NCBI GenBank assembly: GCA_037042185.1
Contig: JAXQJY010000030.1
Span: 620,001-684,000 of the forward strand
Length of the DNA: 64,000 nt
Source: Sordariomycetes sp. S80-01Y
Taxonomy: Eukaryota > Ascomycota > Sordariomycetes
Reading direction: 5' to 3'
The notes under the pieces are model-generated. The model saw nothing but the letters and a program-made list of their open reading frames with translations, had not been told where the DNA came from and ran no database searches. Position numbers and translations under genes: made by a program. The first letter of the stretch is position 1. Each line of letters begins with the position of its first letter. Shown here in pieces: positions 1 to 12,436 of the stretch.

Positions 1-1302
1 CGTGATCAGGATGGAAGTTTTGACAAAGCCATGTTTGGCGTGGTTGTACGTAGTTCGGAGTCGAGTCAACGGCGAAGAAGGCCAACAACAGGTAGCCGTG
101 GCTGATCACGGGCGAGTCTGAAGAGGAAAAAGGCACATCTCGAGGCAGTCAAACGAATGACGCGTGACCCATCGTCGTATGGAAGCAATTGCCTATTTTG
201 CATCGTAACGACCGCTTCCAAGGCCAAGGACCCGTTCAACTCTCCCCTTTCCTCGCTTTTCCCAGAGCAAGCGACCTGTCCGGCGCACTGAACATGAATT
301 GAAGCTCTTCCGTTTCGGGGTCAGCTCTGTGAGGCTGTGGTGGCGATGCCCCACACCTACTGTCGCAACGCCACACCGCCGGTTGGACCCTGAATATCCG
401 GTGACGGGAGTTGGCGAGAGCTTCGTTGTTGGCTTTCGGGAGCCGGATTTTACGGACAACTGTTTTGTTGGGACCAAATCATGTTGTGGCGTGTTTGGTC
501 GCTGTGTTGCGTGTTGGAAGTCAAGGCTTCGGAGTGGGAGTAGGTACGCTGTGATTGCAGCGATGTTAGTGGAGTGCAGTGCCCCGCTGACGGACTTTCA
601 GTTGGGTCCTCCTGGCCTGGCCGTTGATGCTCGCGCAAGCTTCAACCCAATTCTTCAACATCACCACCGACCACAAACCTCCCGCATCTCCAAATACGCG
701 GGTCTGCAATCCGGCATCACTTGCATTCTCTCGTACAGAAAAGGGTTTTCTTGGCATCCGCAGCTCAGGCCTCCTGCTGCCCCCAACCAAGAAATCTCCC
801 GATCGCAGACGTGGGATGTCGTGGCGCAGTGCTGCTAATCCGGCCACAATTGGACAGCCTCGACAGGGCACTCAGGAACCCTGGCATGAGGCGCACTCGC
901 GCTGTGCTGTCGCTGCCCCGCGCCAACTATAGCGTCATGCCGGGCCGCAGTGGGTGAGGGTCGCTAGTTCAGGGCCTGGTCACCAATCTGAGCCTCCTCC
1001 TAACCCCGGTCCGCAGCGTCCCTCCAACATCATCGTCGGCCAGCGCCGAACTGTCGTCACGATTGTTCCAAACACCACCAGAGTATATATCTCGATACCT
1101 TTGCGCCTTGACCATGGAGGTTCTCGGGATTTTGGTTCCACATCATCAGTTGGTGCTGGGGCCTCGAGCTCAAGATACCAGTACAAGAAGCAACTCGCGA
1201 TACCCTCGTCACCTACTACCGATTACGACTCCGAGAACGATCCAACACCAACTCGCGCGACCTTCTCGACACTTGGGCCGATTCTTGCGCTGAGCGACTA
1301 CA
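1..1302. other. Intergenic/5' flank of ankyrin gene
   Basis: No gene supported. Open frames here (for example 299-838, beginning at TTG) have no recognisable motif and overlap others on both strands. The last few hundred bases probably hold the promoter and leader of the ankyrin gene that starts at 1303. Confidence 0.5.
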
Positions 1303-3529
1303 ATGAACCAACCTTCGCCTTCGCGACTGGTAATCCCAACGAACCATTCGTCGCCTGGCTCCGTCAACAACATGCAAACCGGCCGACCGCCGCTATGGAC
1401 CAATTCGACACAGCGTAAGATGTGCAGGCTCTACCTGTACACGACGCTTCAGATCAATAAGATCCTCGAGGTCGTCCATCACCCTATGCCTCACGAGTCT
1501 ATGCCTGGGTGAGTACCTGCGGTCATTTCAGCTGCAACGGGTGCTGACGGCTTCTAGCAAGGACTCGGCGAACAAGAAGCTCAATGCGCTCCTCGACAAG
1601 GAGCCGCGATGGCTGAAGCCGAAGAACGAGGAAGACATGTTTCGGCGCTGTGCTCAGCTTGACCGATCCTCGATACGCCGGAGTCCGATTTCGCATTGGG
1701 CTTATTCGCCATTTACCCGCACACACTCGTCTTCGGCGCCGCCGCCCTTTTCGCACGACAATACGACCCCGATCAAGCAGGAACAAGAAATTGCGTCTGC
1801 GACCCTCGAGGTGCCGCCGTGGAAACATTCGCCCGTTGGAAAATACCCTTCAGCGCCTTACGGTCATCTTCAGGTGGAGCACAGGCGCTCCGTATCCGAC
1901 GATGTGACCAATGGCCTGGCTCGCGTCAACACGGGCTGGTCAACATCGACCGACCAGACCACTGGCTCTTTCCACCGCATCCTCCAAGGCTACTCGGATG
2001 ACTATGTTCGGTCGGTCAAGAGACTCGTCAAACGCTACACGGCGCCAATGGCAGATGGCGGCAAGATGGGAATGTCCCCCGTGTCAGATACTCTGTCTTT
2101 GGGCGACACCTGGTATAATGACGCGGATGCGGCGCCCAAGTTCAACAACAACCGGCCGTTCCCTCTGGCTGGCGACTTCTTAAGCACTGATCTCCACCTA
2201 CGAAGTCAATATTCTTGCTTTGCCAACTCTGTCGAGCATCAGAAGAGGTGGTGCATGTGCCACGCCCAGAACGAAGCTCTTCAGAATGGCAGCCATCCCG
2301 GAGGTTTCCAGACCATATGGAACACAGCGGAGGGCCTCACTGCATATGCGAACCAGATCATGGCGACCGGCCCCGTCTTTACGCAGATTGAGAACCGCGA
2401 CGACTTCGGCAATACCATTCTACACCTTCTGGCCGCTCGCGGCCCTGAGGATATGCTGATCGGGGTCCTGTCATCAGAATGGTGCTCGGCCATTCTCAAT
2501 GATCGTAACAGTTCTGGACAGACCTTCCTCCATGTTCTTGGAGACTTTTGGTACTACAACGTCGACTCCCTCTTCCAGCTCCTTGACTTGTCTATCCATC
2601 TGGATCATCAGAGGCGCTTCGACCTTGCTGCCCGCGACTGTTACGGACGAACCTTCTTCCACGTCATCATGTCCGCCAATGTACCAGCGCCCGTCATGCC
2701 TCAAATTTGGCAGCGCTACGGTGGCTTGTTTCCCGACAAGACTGACGCCTTTGGGTTCAACCCAAATCCACGCGACACTAGCAACGACATGGAGATTGAC
2801 GAAGACGAGCAAAAGCTCCCACCTTCCCCAGAACCCGACGCGGACCCGTCGGTAATCAAGGATCGCTTCTTCCTCCGCACCGCGCGTCGTGCCTCAACGA
2901 AGCCCCGGATCGAGGATGACGAAGGTCGCAACGGTCTGCACTGTCTGGCCATGGCCTCTCTCAGCGTCAAGTCTGTCCGCGCCAAGTCCAACACCGACCT
3001 CCCGGCCCTGCAGAAGGGCAGGAAACGCGGCAAGAGCGCAGAGGAACTTCTCGACTCGTCAGAAGACCGTCTCCAATTCCGCAAGTCACTTGCGGAGGGC
3101 TTGTTGAAGGCAGGCGTTGACCCTAACCACTATGACAGCTACGGTAACACGCCCCTCATGGCGTTCTGCGCCGAACTCCCGGAAGACGACGACTACAAAA
3201 CCGGTCCCAGCATTATCAAGCTTCTCCTCGACCACGGAGCGGACATCAATGCCCGCAACCGCTGCGGCGAGACTGCACTGCACATTGCTGTTCGCTGCGG
3301 TCGCAAGCTAGCTGTTAAAACCCTCATCGAGCGGGATGCCAATGTCCACGCGAGGGACGCTGCAGGGAGGAGTGCGTTGTCTGTTATTGACGCTAAGATG
3401 AGGACGTGCCGGGACGATGTTCCAGTCGAGTACTGTCATCTTGAGGCTTGCAGGGCACACTTGAGTGGCAAGGGGATGGCGGTACAGGAGCCGACCGTGC
3501 TCCAGGAATGGGGAGTGTCCCAGCTCTGA
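1303..3529 (+). CDS. Ankyrin-repeat protein with N-terminal helical module
   Basis: Two exons, 1303-1508 and 1558-3529, joined over a 49-nt intron with GTGAGT donor, CTGAC branch site and TAG acceptor; 725 residues. The junction restores a continuous helical segment (about residues 35-95, ending around LNALLDKEPRWLKPKNEEDM) that resembles modules at the N-terminus of fungal ankyrin proteins and is loosely Clr5-like; that comparison is from memory. Ankyrin-type units occur at about residues 350-450 (GNTILHLLAARG, GQTFLHVLG, GRTFFHVIM) and 530-690 (GRNGLHCLAMA, GNTPLMAFC, then LLLDHGADINARN and GETALHIAVRCG, the most canonical). A basic stretch KGRKRGK at about residue 555 could be a nuclear signal. 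No enzyme domain is visible, so a protein-binding or regulatory role is inferred. The start is the first ATG after an in-frame stop at 1291-1293. Confidence 0.85.
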
Positions 3530-4150
3530 TGGACTCGATGACTTATGAAGAAGTGGGAAGATTTGTTGGATGATTATATGCCCTTTATGGTAGCAGCATA
3601 GCATTTGGAGTTGCCGGAGTTTGCATTTTAGGAGGCGTTTCATCGATACCCGGAGTTTGTGTTTTTTGTAATGGTTCAATTGCTGGGCAACGGAAGGGCG
3701 CATCGGAGCGAGGGACTCTGCGTGGAATTCTGCATGTGGGAAGCGAGTCACAATTTTATACCGAATGCTTTCCATACCGAATTCTTTCCAGACATAATGA
3801 ACACATCCCTGTTTGAACAAGAAACATAGCGTCTGTCTCGCTCTCATGTTCTTAAGGTGAGTACTGGAGGCCCCGAACGTCCATGCCGATTTAGAGATTG
3901 AACGGCCCCACATCGGCAGAGGCACGGAGTCGGAGCACCCCGAAAAGCCGCCACCCGTGAGTCAAGCTGTGCATGACGCAAAGTCCATCGACTATAACTC
4001 ATGTCACGATCGAGCCTCATACACAGTTCAAGTTTAGATGCATATGCTTGTTGTGCCTCTTTTGGGCTAATATATACCCTTCTAGTCTAGTGATGGTTCT
4101 TCAAACTTTGCATCAGCGAAACCCATCGACGCTTTGACACGACACTCTGC
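3530..4150. other. Intergenic between ankyrin gene and secreted-protein gene
   Basis: This holds the 3' flanks of two genes that converge on it. An open frame on the minus strand (3308-3925) lies mostly in this 3' flank and overlaps the end of the ankyrin gene in antisense; it has no motif. Nothing else is supported. Confidence 0.5.
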
Positions 4151-4670
4151 CTAGGTTTGCGCGCCGCAGTTGCAGCCTTCTGACTTGTAATAGTCGACAG
4201 GGTTTGCACCTCCCGGCACCTCGGCGTTCTGGTAGCAGCAGAAGTTACCTGTTGCAACGTGTTAGATCATATCACAAAGCCGGCGGGGTTCAAACCCCTC
4301 CGGGGAGAGTCTGTGGTCACGTACCGTTGACACACCAGCACGGGGCGTTTCCGGGGTAGTCCTCGTTGATGGGGCCTCCGGCGGTGCAGTAGGACCCGGT
4401 GCCGACGATGCTCTTGCAGTTGTCGCGCACGAGGGGGTTAACGTCGTCAGAGCCACAGATGCGGTCCGCGACGCCGGGAGAGGGGCACCAGAGGACGTCG
4501 GTGTGCGCCTCGCCGTTGGAGCCGGCGCAGACTGCTTGCGGGATGCCTATGGGGCCTGGGCCTTCGAAGTAGCAGAGGTCGTCGCGCTTGTCGAGGTTTT
4601 CGCTCCCGCCCGATGGAGCGGATAGGGAGAGGCCTGTGAAGGCGAGCGTATAGAGTGCTGTGAACTTCAT
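4151..4670 (-). CDS. Small secreted 12-cysteine protein (effector candidate)
   Basis: Two exons on the minus strand, 4670-4325 and 4248-4151, with a 76-nt intron (GTACGT donor, CAG acceptor); 147 residues. The N-terminus MKFTALYTLAFTGLSLSAP is a typical signal peptide. It is followed by ENLDKR, a Kex2-type dibasic site, just before the first cysteine region. The mature part has 12 cysteines, including a CWC and a CC pair, and the junction restores PCWCVNGNFCCYQ. An even cysteine number and small size suggest a disulfide-stabilised extracellular protein. No catalytic motif is recognised. A role as an effector or surface-active protein is inference from architecture. A TATA-like element lies about 90 bp upstream. 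Stopping at the end of exon 1 instead would lose four cysteines, so the spliced model is preferred. Confidence 0.85.
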
Positions 4671-4755
4671 TGTGAACTGGTTGGAAGTTGCTTTAGGGTG
4701 TCTTGGTGATTTGATGTACAGTTCCAAACAGATATTGAGCAGAGAGATCGGCTAC

Positions 4756-4763
4756 TCTATATA
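4756..4763 (-). promoter_or_regulatory. TATA-like box of the 12-cysteine secreted protein
   Basis: Read on the minus strand, GGTATATAGA lies about 90 bp upstream of the ATG at 4670, a normal place for a core promoter in a highly expressed fungal gene. Position and motif are seen; function is inferred. Confidence 0.4.
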
Positions 4764-7700
4764 CCTCCCAGATGATCATTAACACCATCAACCGTATCCT
4801 AGAATGCTCCGGTACTCCGCCGAGAGCGATGATCTCATGAATAGCAACCGCCAACGCTAGATCCTTTGAGCGCAACGGGAGCGCGCAAGGCAGGATGCCA
4901 TGCAGAAAAGTCCGAGCTATAGCGCAGAGCCTCAGCCCTGGGTTTGGTGGGCCAGGGCCTTAGGTATGGCATTTGATCGGCACTGGGCTGAACGGGTATG
5001 CCGCTTTAGGCAGGTATCGGGGCGACTAGTGCCTGTGGGAGCCGTCGTTTGACGTTTCAGCCTCTCAGGGTGTTCCAGGGCTCGGAACTAGACCGATTTG
5101 AGATGGACCTCATGCCACGATGGATGCATCAATGGAAGACGACGTAGAAGGGGTACTGTGCCTCAGATGCGTGGGTCACTCGGACGTTGTGATCAGGGCG
5201 ATTCGCAGCTGCGCATACTCGTTGGGAAAAGGAATGTTGTGTCTGCCGTCGTAGTCGATACTACAGAGCCACCAACAAAGCTAGCTTTATGTAACCTCAT
5301 ATAGTGACCTCAACTCGAATTCTTTGATGCTTATTCCAACGCGAACTAAGTCGCTCGATGTCCTGCGGACCAGCTTCCGCGAGCCCTATCCTCACATCCA
5401 CGACTGGCGTCCAATCAAAGAATGCGGGGACGCAGGAATCCTCCGGCTATATCGGCGCCTCGGCATGACGACTCTGACGTTGCGAGCAGCCCTACAACGC
5501 ACCGGACAACGATTGATGCCCTTCCATTCCATACTTGCCTTCTTGAGCCGCATCGAGACCCTGCGTGGAGACGGATTGTTCCATGGCAGTTGGAACGTTG
5601 TAGCCGGTGCCTAATCCTGGCTCTCAAAAAGGCCGAGGACTTGATTTGAGTTTCAGCTTGCCACATGGAAGTAAGGTACCTACCTTAGGCGCATTGAACG
5701 GATGTTTGAAGATGTCGAGCGTTCACTGAAGACTGAAATGGGGGCTATGATGCGGGAAATCTCGAGTGCCCCTCCCACTTGGAGAGCCAGTCAACATTGC
5801 GAGTGGCCAATTCTCTCAGAGTAGTCAGCGATCAATTGCGCTCAAGCTGAGCACACGGACGGCGTTGCCATGACGGTCCTCCTCCTTCTCGAAGCTCAAT
5901 GATTCGGGCCCGTTGGGAGCTAAATATAGCAGCCACGGAGGATCGCCAACTCAGATGAAGGAATTTAACTATCTGCGATAGACGGCCCGGATCCGTTTCT
6001 GAGTTCTCGTTCAGTATGTGCCAGCGTGCCGCCATTGAAGTGCCCGCACATAGATGGTCTTCTGCAAACATCGTCAAGTTTTGATTTAACGAATAGGAAA
6101 TCAGCAAAGGTAAATCGACCAGCTAACTCTCCGTGCGCCAGGCTCCTCGACGGCTTCTTCTGATGGACAAGAAGCGCAGATCGCTAAACGTCCGCGGGTG
6201 GCTCGAGAATGAAACACGTTGACGGATTGAGCATCGAACGTAACCCTTGGTGGAGGTCTCCCGTTAGGTTATACTTCTTGGCTCTGGGAGTCCTCGGACC
6301 CTGAGTTGTTTGGACGCTACATTGTGATGTGACGCGGCTTGATGCCAGCAACGACTCCCGCGCCGGCTCTCTTGTAGGCCAAGGATTTGGATATGGCAGT
6401 AGGTCCACGGGTGCCGAAGAGCACATGCAGAATATCGACCTTTTACGATGGGAGACTTACGTTCCCACAAAGAAGGGACTAAATGGTGTTACATACTGCG
6501 GCTGATAACTTGTTGGACGGAGTCTGAGGATGTATCAGGCACTCAGTGATGAATAGTAATCTCGCAGCGTAGTACTCTGCCGTGGAGAAACAGCTTGAGT
6601 ATGCTTGGGGAGACGTTGGCATTTTTGCACCATCTGCTCAACACGCCAGCCCGGACTGAAGGTACTTCTTTAGTCACATACCGGATCGAGGAAGCTGCTC
6701 GCGCTAGCCATGTCGAATTATCCAAAAGGGGTCACGTTGCCCTGTGACAGCCGGCTTTTCGCAAAAACAACTTAACGCGAGCTTCGAGAGTGACACGGAT
6801 GCAATGAGATCTCGGTAAAAGTAGTCCGTAGGTTCTAGGAATTAGAACCTCCCCGAGAGCTGGTCTGGTCGGAAATCTACTCTATGACTCCTAACGCCCT
6901 TGAGCCCTGGTTCCTCTGCCTTTGCCTGCCGGCTTTGACCGGTCATTTAGTCCTTTTGCAACGCGGTTTCAGACTTTGACAAACCGGACATTGTGATCTG
7001 AGCTGGATTCGCGCGCTGTGTCTCAGACCAGCTCTCAGTTCGTTGCCGGGCGGATTAGTGTACTTTAAGCCGCAACTGCTGATCCGATAAGGTTTCAAGC
7101 TAGTAGCAGACAGCACAGTACCCTGCAGTGGCTCGGCCGCTTGGAAAGCTATCCCACCGCTCCTCAGTGTATTATGGGTGGTGCCGGGTAGCTCGAGAGA
7201 GGCGCCAAATGTCGATCGCCATGTTCTCAACGGGGCCGAGGCTTACGACAACAATGGTTCTCAAGTCTGGCTCTGATTCATCCCAGTGGTGACCGAATAC
7301 GCTCGTATGACATAGTCGCGGTCCGGGAGCAGTGCCTGGCGAAGGTCTTGTGAGCAACGACGTATTGATGAGGTGGTGTTGAGGGTTCGTCTCGTGATCA
7401 GCATCGGCAGCTCGTGATCCCTGCTTACGAGCCACGCGCGCCACATGCCGTCCAGAGGTCCCGATTGGCTCGCTGTTGGACCCTAGCGAGGATGGCTATG
7501 CACGTTCTCGCAGCTCGACGAGTAGTCAAAACAGCACAGGAGTCGACTCGAACATGAGTCTGAGGGCAGGGCCAAATCGTAACACCCGGGCTCCTGCACT
7601 AGACCTAGCGCAGCAGCCTTTCTGGGGCAAGGAGACCGCCGCAAGAATGATTGGGTTTCAGCACGTGACCCACGTTGGGCGACGGCGCCGATCTTGGTGT

Positions 7701-9689
7701 CGGTAGCCCAAGGACCAGGCCGTCGTAGCCCGAGGCCGGCCCGCCGCCTGGCGCTGGAGCGACCGCGGCTAGAAGGGAACGTGAGCTTAATTAAAGGATC
7801 TGGTTCCCTACCAGGGATTAGAAATTTGCGAAGTGAATTGTCAACCTCAAAAGGGTCAAAAGAAATAAGAGGCTTCGGGCAAAGCACCGACACTTTTGGC
7901 GTTACGACGCAGGGAAAGCTTTGGACCAGAAAATGGCAAGATGACCTCTACGACCAGTCGCAGCCTTGATTCATGTTTCGGACTAATGTCATGGCAAGCA
8001 CCACAAACTCCTAGACCCTGGATCCCGAAGCCTATCATGATGTCCCTGACGTCTTTTGATCTCCTGTTGGCTCGGGACGTGTAGCTTCCAGCTCAGGGGT
8101 CAGGGACACTTCGGGGCGAAACTCTTCTATTTGCCACGGCAATACGGACACCCGGACTTCGAGTCAGGCAAACGAGACTCTATCGGCTCCATGACCAGCC
8201 GGAAAATAAGTTCTTCTACCCTTGTTCGTGGATGAAGAAATCTGTGCCTACGAGGTAGTGAGAGAGGCTGATGATCGACCCAGCGACAGCAACTCTTGTG
8301 GCCAAAGAGGCCTAGCCTCGCCGTCGAGGCGCAAGACGCCAAGGAGACCACACTCGGAGGGATCCTCCGCTGGTGTTGGTTGGCCAGAGGCGAATTTCCG
8401 CGGATTAGCAAAAGTGCTCATCGTCACTTTTGGGGACGAGTTTGTTGCTCGCTTGGCCACTTCATCACCATGCTGGTCCTAGTTCAGGCGGGTAAGCGGT
8501 TCCAGGACCAGCTCCCGGGGAAGCTGGCCGTGATCGTCCCTGGCCCCCACAGGATGTGCATACCGTTGATCGTTCATTATGAAGCTTCGCACCTTTTCTA
8601 GAAAGCACGATGCCAACTGGAGCGCTTCTTCTAATTTGTGAGGAAGACGGCCTCAAAGGCCTCTCTCGCCCGTGGATAGTACCCACGGGTGAGGAAGCGA
8701 GGTTGCACCCAGCTCGTGTGAGGTCTCACTTTATGCCTGCGGGGCGGGCAAGCAATCTTGGATATTGTTCCAATGTCTTGGCTGTGGCTCCGAGACACAG
8801 ACAGACGATGCGAGATGCATAACGCCGAACTGCGAAGGACGATGAACGTTAACCTACCTGGAACTCGACAGACCTGGTACAAAGGGACTCGTCGACCGGG
8901 TCCCTGACGAGATGACGACTTAGCTTCAGGGCTGTCCGTGTCGGAATCAGGACAGCCGCACTGTAGTCCCTCTCCCGCCCATCGCCCCGTCCTGCCCCTC
9001 GACCCTGAAAAATTGTGACGCATGGCGGCAGCATCGGGTAGAGAACGTCGAGCAGTGGTCAAATGCAGTTGCTCCGAGAAGGCAGACGCGTCTGTGTGAT
9101 CTGACGAGATGGAACTGAGATCGCGGATCCCCTGCGGCCCTTATGCGGCCGGGTCTCATGAGATCAAGTGCTTCACACCCCCAAGCCCCCAAGCTGGCAC
9201 AGATGGGGGGCACCAAACCAGTTGGCGGACACGACGGGACATGGCGGGGAGGGAGACAAGCGTGGCCGAAATACGGTATCTGCCTTCAGCTTTGTACTGT
9301 ATTTGGCCCACTCAAAAAAGCATCGCGGAAATCTGAAGCACCAAAGCCCAGTAACACCAGGGTAGCTCAGGCTGCAACTGACGCGACCCTCGTTTGCACA
9401 AATGCTGATCAAATTGGCTGCGACGAGTCTTGATGGCCTATTGCAGAGCTTGGTAGCCGGTTATTGGAGTCTGGACGCCCAAAGATCAAAGAGGAGGCCA
9501 CAGCCATGAATGTTCAGAAACACGGTGGTACGCCATTGCTAGTACGCAGGCGTGGGCAGGCGCGACCCCCGGTACCCCCCAACCACCCGGCCGGGTGCAC
9601 CTGTCGCTGCCACTGAATTTTGCGCCCAGCAGGCAAGACCGTCCCACTGAGATCCAGGGCAGTAATTAGCAGCTGCGGAGTCGCACCTG
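4764..9689. other. Large gene-poor interval
   Basis: About 4.9 kb with only short, mutually overlapping open frames on both strands, none with a recognisable domain, signal peptide or plausible splice partner. No transposon ends, long repeats or AT-rich RIP-like stretches are obvious by eye. It could hold long regulatory sequence, noncoding transcripts or decayed genes. Confidence 0.45.
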
Positions 9690-10498
9690 CACCACTCACA
9701 GACAGCAACTCCTTTTCGCTCCATGCCAATCCCGTCCAATCTTCTTCCTCCTCTTCTCTCCAACCCAGCCAACCTCCGCTAGGCTGTTCGTCTTCTTCAC
9801 TCCTTTCCGTCCCCCTTTTCACGACTTCACATCCCGTCGCCCTCCCCATCATCCTTACCTCCGACCCCCGCGCCACCCGGGTCGATACGAAGACGACGAC
9901 TTGGACGTGACGACGACTGCTTGACCGACGCCGCACCGCCTCAGGCCCTGACTCAACCCTCCGTACCCGAGCTCAGCAACACCAAGCCTGCGGCCTGAGC
10001 TTCGAACGACCCGTCAATATATTTCCATATCCACCCACTTGCAAGCCTGACGTTCCGCCGCCGAAGCTCGACGGCTGGATAGACATTGTCGTTGCTTGCC
10101 GCGACGCTTTGCTTTGCTCGAGATTTCTGGTGGAGCTCCACTCGACACCTGGTTTCGACTTAGGTACCAGTGGACCTCAACGCCGACGCCACCTTACAAC
10201 CTAGACGACACCCTCGTCTAGTATCGCCTGGCACCTGAATATTGTGTGGACGACAAGTTCGCTACCGCTGAGCATCACACCGCAGCCTCTTGATTGACGG
10301 CTGCTCCTTCAGTCCCTACTCCCCGCTCACCGCTTCACGAATCGTGGTGGTCGATGTGGCGTTGTGACTCGACACTCTAGACCCTGCTTTATTCTTAGGC
10401 ATCAACACCCTTGACGATAGGACCGTCGGCGACCAGCATATATACTCGTGCCGTCGACCCCTCGCTGCACCTCCAAGCATCATCGACCCTCCGACATC
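9690..10498 (+). promoter_or_regulatory. Pyrimidine-rich leader/promoter of the Pin4-like gene, with candidate uORF
   Basis: A long C/T-rich stretch precedes the Pin4-like start, as is common in leaders of fungal housekeeping regulators. If transcription begins near 9700, the first ATG opens a 19-codon upstream ORF at 9723-9782, which would be a candidate for translational control. The transcription start is not visible in sequence, so this is inference. Confidence 0.35.
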
Positions 10499-12436
10499 AT
10501 GGCCCAACAACCTCAAGACATGGGCTACCTAGACTACGGTACGCCTCCGAACCGATCGCCCGGCACTAGGCAGAATTACGGAGGCCAGTTCGGTCTCTCT
10601 CTTCCTCGACAGAGTCAACGCCATTTTGAAGCACCCCTAGGCTCCGCGGCCCTCTACGGCGGCGCCGACCGACCTGGGCACGGCGGCTTCGCTCGCGGCA
10701 TGGACACCATGGCTGGCGGGATGCCCAGCTATCTTCTGGATAGTGCTCAGCAGTCTTGGAACTTCAACAACAGTGGCGTTGCGACGGTGAATGGTGCAGT
10801 CAACGGGCCCAGTCGGCAACGTAGCGTGAACCGAAGGGCTGCTTTGCCACAGGTAAAATCCCCGACCCCTTGGACCTGATCTCTCTAACCTCTTTTAGAC
10901 CTGGACTGACCAAAACATGGGTCTCGGTGGCGGCCTGCAAGGGTTCCCCGGAGGCATGAACGGGGGACACATGGGCAACGGCGGCCTTCGAGTTGACCAC
11001 CCCGGCACACACGCTTCACCCGACATGCGCTCGACGCACTCGGATGGCGAGCAGCTCATCCCCACCGCGATTGTGATCAAGAACATACCTTTTGCGGTCC
11101 GCAAGGAGCAGCTTGCCTCACTCATGTTGGAGATGCAGCTGCCCCAGCCTTACGCCTTCAACTACCACTTCGACAACGGCGTTTTCCGCGGCCTCGCCTT
11201 TGCCAACTTCCAGTCAGCAGAGGATACCCGCATCGTCATCGAGGCTATGAACGGCATGGACGTGCATGGGCGGAAGCTGCGCGTTGAGTACAAGAAGATG
11301 CTTCCCGAAGCCGAAAGGGAGCGCATCGAGCGCGAGAAGCGCGAGAGACGAGGTCAGCTCGAGGAACAGCACCGCGCGCCCATGCTGCACCAGCAGAGCT
11401 CCATGCAGTCTCTTGGGGGCATGTCTCAAACTCAGAGTCAGCGCGGCGGTCAGGGACAGCATTTGGGTACGCAAATCTACAACGTAGACCAGCCAAACAT
11501 GCTGACGGATCCAGGAGATATCGACCTCAACGACCCGCAAACTCTCGATTTCTACACCGAGCTCACCATCTTCAAGCGCGACGACTCTCGCGAGATCCTC
11601 GTATTCCCACCCGGAATCGCCCCAGAGCATCGCCGCATGATTCACGTGCTCGCGCACCACATGGGCTTGGAGCACCAGTCAATGGGCGAGGCGGATGCCC
11701 GACAGCTTACGGTACTGAAACGTCAACCTTCGCCCACCATCAATGCTCCGCCTCCGGCTAGCACTTTGGACATGCACAAGCGTGGACTGAGCCGCGCCGC
11801 CACCTTCGATTTCGCTGCCGACCGCGACCCGCGCAGTGCCAGCAACAACTATGCTCATGTCATGCGAGGGCAGAACCCCACTCTGGAGATTCCTGGAAGC
11901 CCGGACGGGAACAACATCCCCAACAACCTACGCGCTGCCAAGAGTTTCGCAGACTTGAGGTCCTTCACTCCTAGTCCATCTCAGGCCTCCTCGAGCTATC
12001 TTGCCCCTGGTGGAGGCATGGGTGGTGTCTCGACAGCTCGGTTCGGCGAGTACATGTCAGCTGGCCATCCCGGCAGCTCTGGCACTCCTGGCCCGCGCGA
12101 GAACTCTCTTGTTAGCGGACTGAGCAGCCTGAACCTTGGAGCTTTTGACGCCAACGCACTGCAAGCCCAAGCTCGCCAGACCCCTGGTGCCATCGGCAGT
12201 CAGCGACCTGGCGCCGGCGGAAGGGATGCCAAGGGTGCTCCTGAGAGGCAGCCCCGTGGTCCCGAATGGGAGAACTCTTCCGGCTTTGGCGGCCGCCGCA
12301 CCAACGGACACGTCACTCGTGGGAGCGGTTAGTCCTTCCGCAAAGGCCAGCGAGCATCAGCTAACGAGCTGCAGACTCCTCAGATAACGGAGCTCGCGTC
12401 TCGACAAACTCGACTGGAGCCTCGAGATACCACTGA
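10499..12436 (+). CDS. PIN4: Pin4/Cip2-like RNA-binding protein (RRM + R3H)
   Basis: Three exons: 10499-10852, 10899-12327 and 12375-12436; 614 residues. Introns are 46 and 47 nt, each with a CTAAC branch site close to the acceptor. An RRM spans about residues 170-250, with AIVIKNIPFAV as RNP2 and GLAFANFQS as RNP1. A basic/glutamate helix follows. An R3H-type domain at about 329-385 carries EILVFPPGIAPEHRRMIHVLAHHMGL. The order RRM then R3H is that of budding-yeast Pin4/Mdt1 and fission-yeast Cip2, linked to cell-cycle and stress control of mRNAs. The N-terminus is rich in G, P and Q and the C-terminus in S and G, as in disordered RNA-binding proteins. Without splicing the last intron the frame ends four bases later as RGSG; splicing gives a tail ending STGASRYH, and I prefer the spliced form. 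Confidence 0.88.

Noticed and set aside
299-838. 179-residue open frame on the plus strand
   Set aside because: Begins at TTG, has no recognisable motif and overlaps other frames on both strands.
4280-4310. GGGGTTCAAACCCC, a T-arm-like hairpin
   Set aside because: It lies inside the intron of the secreted-protein gene and no other tRNA parts are present.
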